Part shown: positions 6,346-7,201 of the stretch, piece by piece | How the letters are laid out: the number at the start of each line of letters is the position of its first letter | Position numbering within the stretch: position 1 is the stretch's first letter | Source of the DNA: JABHHG01 sp964419445 | Lineage (GTDB): Bacteria; Fidelibacterota; Marinisomatia; SCGC-AAA003-L08; D37C17 | Assembly: GCA_964419445.1 (NCBI GenBank) | Contig: CAYQPE010000077.1 | Span: 1-7,201, forward strand | Length of the DNA stretch: 7,201 bases | Direction of reading: 5' to 3' | Program-made: the position numbers and the translations under genes | Notes under the pieces: generated by a model | Seen by the model: only the letters and a program-made list of their open reading frames with translations | What the model was told of the DNA's origin: nothing | Databases searched by the model: none

Positions 6346-7201
6346 CTACTTTCTCCTTATTTTTTTAAACCAAGTATCTCTACTTGATATTCCAATATTT
6401 AATTTATAATATGATTCTGCTGGCAATAATTCATTTGTAAAATCACGTTTTCCACGCTCAGCAGTTACATTTACAAAATTTGTGCTATTTAATATACTAA
6501 AACTAAAACCTACTGATATTGATTGATCTCTTGCTTCAACGTCTGAATATTCTAAAATTCTATACATTCCACCACAGTGCATTGAAATCGATTTCCAAAA
6601 TCCAATTTTGGGATTACGTAGCGTATAACTTAAACCTGAATGTAACGAAAATTGATTCGGATCAGATGCGAAATTTAACAAATTATCAATATGCGAAAAT
6701 CGGCTTTTTCGATGCTGAAACTCAATAATAGTGGATAAAATAGGTGAAATTGAATATTTATATCCAAAAAACAAATCTGAGATTTGCAAATTTTCAACTG
6801 CATCAAATCGTTCATTACTTATCACACCATTATTTGATAATTCATATTTCACTTCCATAGGTGTATTCAATTCCAGTTGTAATGCAAACTCACTTTTTCT
6901 TAATACTGTTCTTGAATCTAAAGTAAAACTATTCCCGACAAAATTATATTTATTTTTAATTTTGGATGAATCTTGTAAAGTATAGTTGGCCGTTTCATCA
7001 ACATTATAATTTATACCATACGTATAAATTGAATTTTCAACATATAAATTACCAAATTGTGAATTCCATTTAACTCCCCAATTTATTTTATCAAAAATTA
7101 TTGAAGAAAATCCTAATTGAAATTCAGCAATACCCCCTTTATAAATATAACTTCCATTATATGCTATGGGTGTTGAATTTTCATCTGCACCAATAAAATC
7201 A
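6346..7201 (-). CDS. Outer-membrane beta-barrel protein, FadL-like (C-terminal part only)
   Basis: The frame is open from the window edge down to a TAG at 6348, giving 284 residues of C-terminal sequence; the start lies beyond 7201. Internal TTG or ATG codons near 6870 and 6858 are not credible starts because the same frame continues unbroken upstream with similar composition. Short alternating polar/hydrophobic stretches rich in Tyr, Phe, Asn and Gly, such as GGIAEFQLGFSSIIFDKINW, look like amphipathic beta strands. The ending SYYKLNIGISSRDTWFKKIRRK-like pattern matches the last strand of Bacteroidota outer-membrane proteins of the FadL/PorV-like type (compare the general form YFxxxxGxSxNDxWFxKRK). 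It would be a barrel or porin-like transporter in the outer membrane. Substrate unknown. The stop is one base from the TTG start of the TPR lipoprotein, and the downstream ribosome site lies inside this gene, so the two are coupled. Confidence 0.8.
   Translation of the reverse strand, partial: DFIGADENSTPIAYNGSYIYKGGIAEFQLGFSSIIFDKINWGVKWNSQFGNLYVENSIYTYGINYNVDETANYTLQDSSKIKNKYNFVGNSFTLDSRTVLRKSEFALQLELNTPMEVKYELSNNGVISNERFDAVENLQISDLFFGYKYSISPILSTIIEFQHRKSRFSHIDNLLNFASDPNQFSLHSGLSYTLRNPKIGFWKSISMHCGGMYRILEYSDVEARDQSISVGFSFSILNSTNFVNVTAERGKRDFTNELLPAESYYKLNIGISSRDTWFKKIRRK

Noticed and set aside
6346..6870. A complete 174-residue protein starting at 6870
   Set aside because: The same frame is open all the way to 7201 with similar beta-strand sequence, so this is the end of a larger gene and not a complete one.
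6519..6985. Two plus-strand open frames (69 and 84 codons) opposite the barrel gene
   Set aside because: They are antisense to a minus-strand frame that continues unbroken to the window edge with beta-barrel composition; low-complexity AT-rich DNA gives such shadows.
1..7201. Mobile element, CRISPR array, phage or defence system
   Set aside because: No transposase, integrase, regularly spaced repeats or defence domains; all recognised genes are chromosomal housekeeping or envelope genes.

Overview
The window is AT-rich. Every gene I can support lies on the minus strand, so the genes read from position 7201 down to position 1. The proteins look like those of a Gram-negative bacterium from the Fibrobacteres-Chlorobi-Bacteroidetes side of the tree. 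An AT-rich marine lineage such as Marinimicrobia would fit. That placement is inferred from protein character (Bacteroidota-style MlaE and SHMT motifs, FadL-like barrel ending) and not from a marker gene.

In transcription order the layout is: the C-terminal part of an outer-membrane beta-barrel protein (7201-6346, upstream end outside the window); a TPR-repeat lipoprotein (6344-5109, TTG start); rpiB (5112-4681); glyA (4684-3383); nrdR (3386-2937); an MCE/Mla-type lipid transporter of permease mlaE (2892-2119), ATPase mlaF (2122-1373) and substrate-binding mlaD (1376-423); and a 48-residue Trm112-like zinc-ribbon protein (423-277). Six of the seven junctions are 4-base ATGA overlaps, a one-base TAATG overlap or a one-base gap. 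Only nrdR-mlaE has a real spacer. This is best read as one translationally coupled operon that mixes envelope functions with one-carbon and pentose metabolism and deoxyribonucleotide control.

The 276 bases left of the operon (1-276) are not empty. In minus-strand order they hold a possible promoter (218-247), a strongly self-complementary stretch of about 100 bases (97-200), an intrinsic terminator (61-95), a Shine-Dalgarno sequence (52-57) and an ATG (47) opening a secreted or membrane protein that runs off the window. Structured RNA, then terminator, then start codon is the layout of a riboswitch or attenuator. I do not recognise the RNA as a known class, and it is the most interesting object in the window. 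It could equally be an independent small RNA whose terminator lies close to the next gene.
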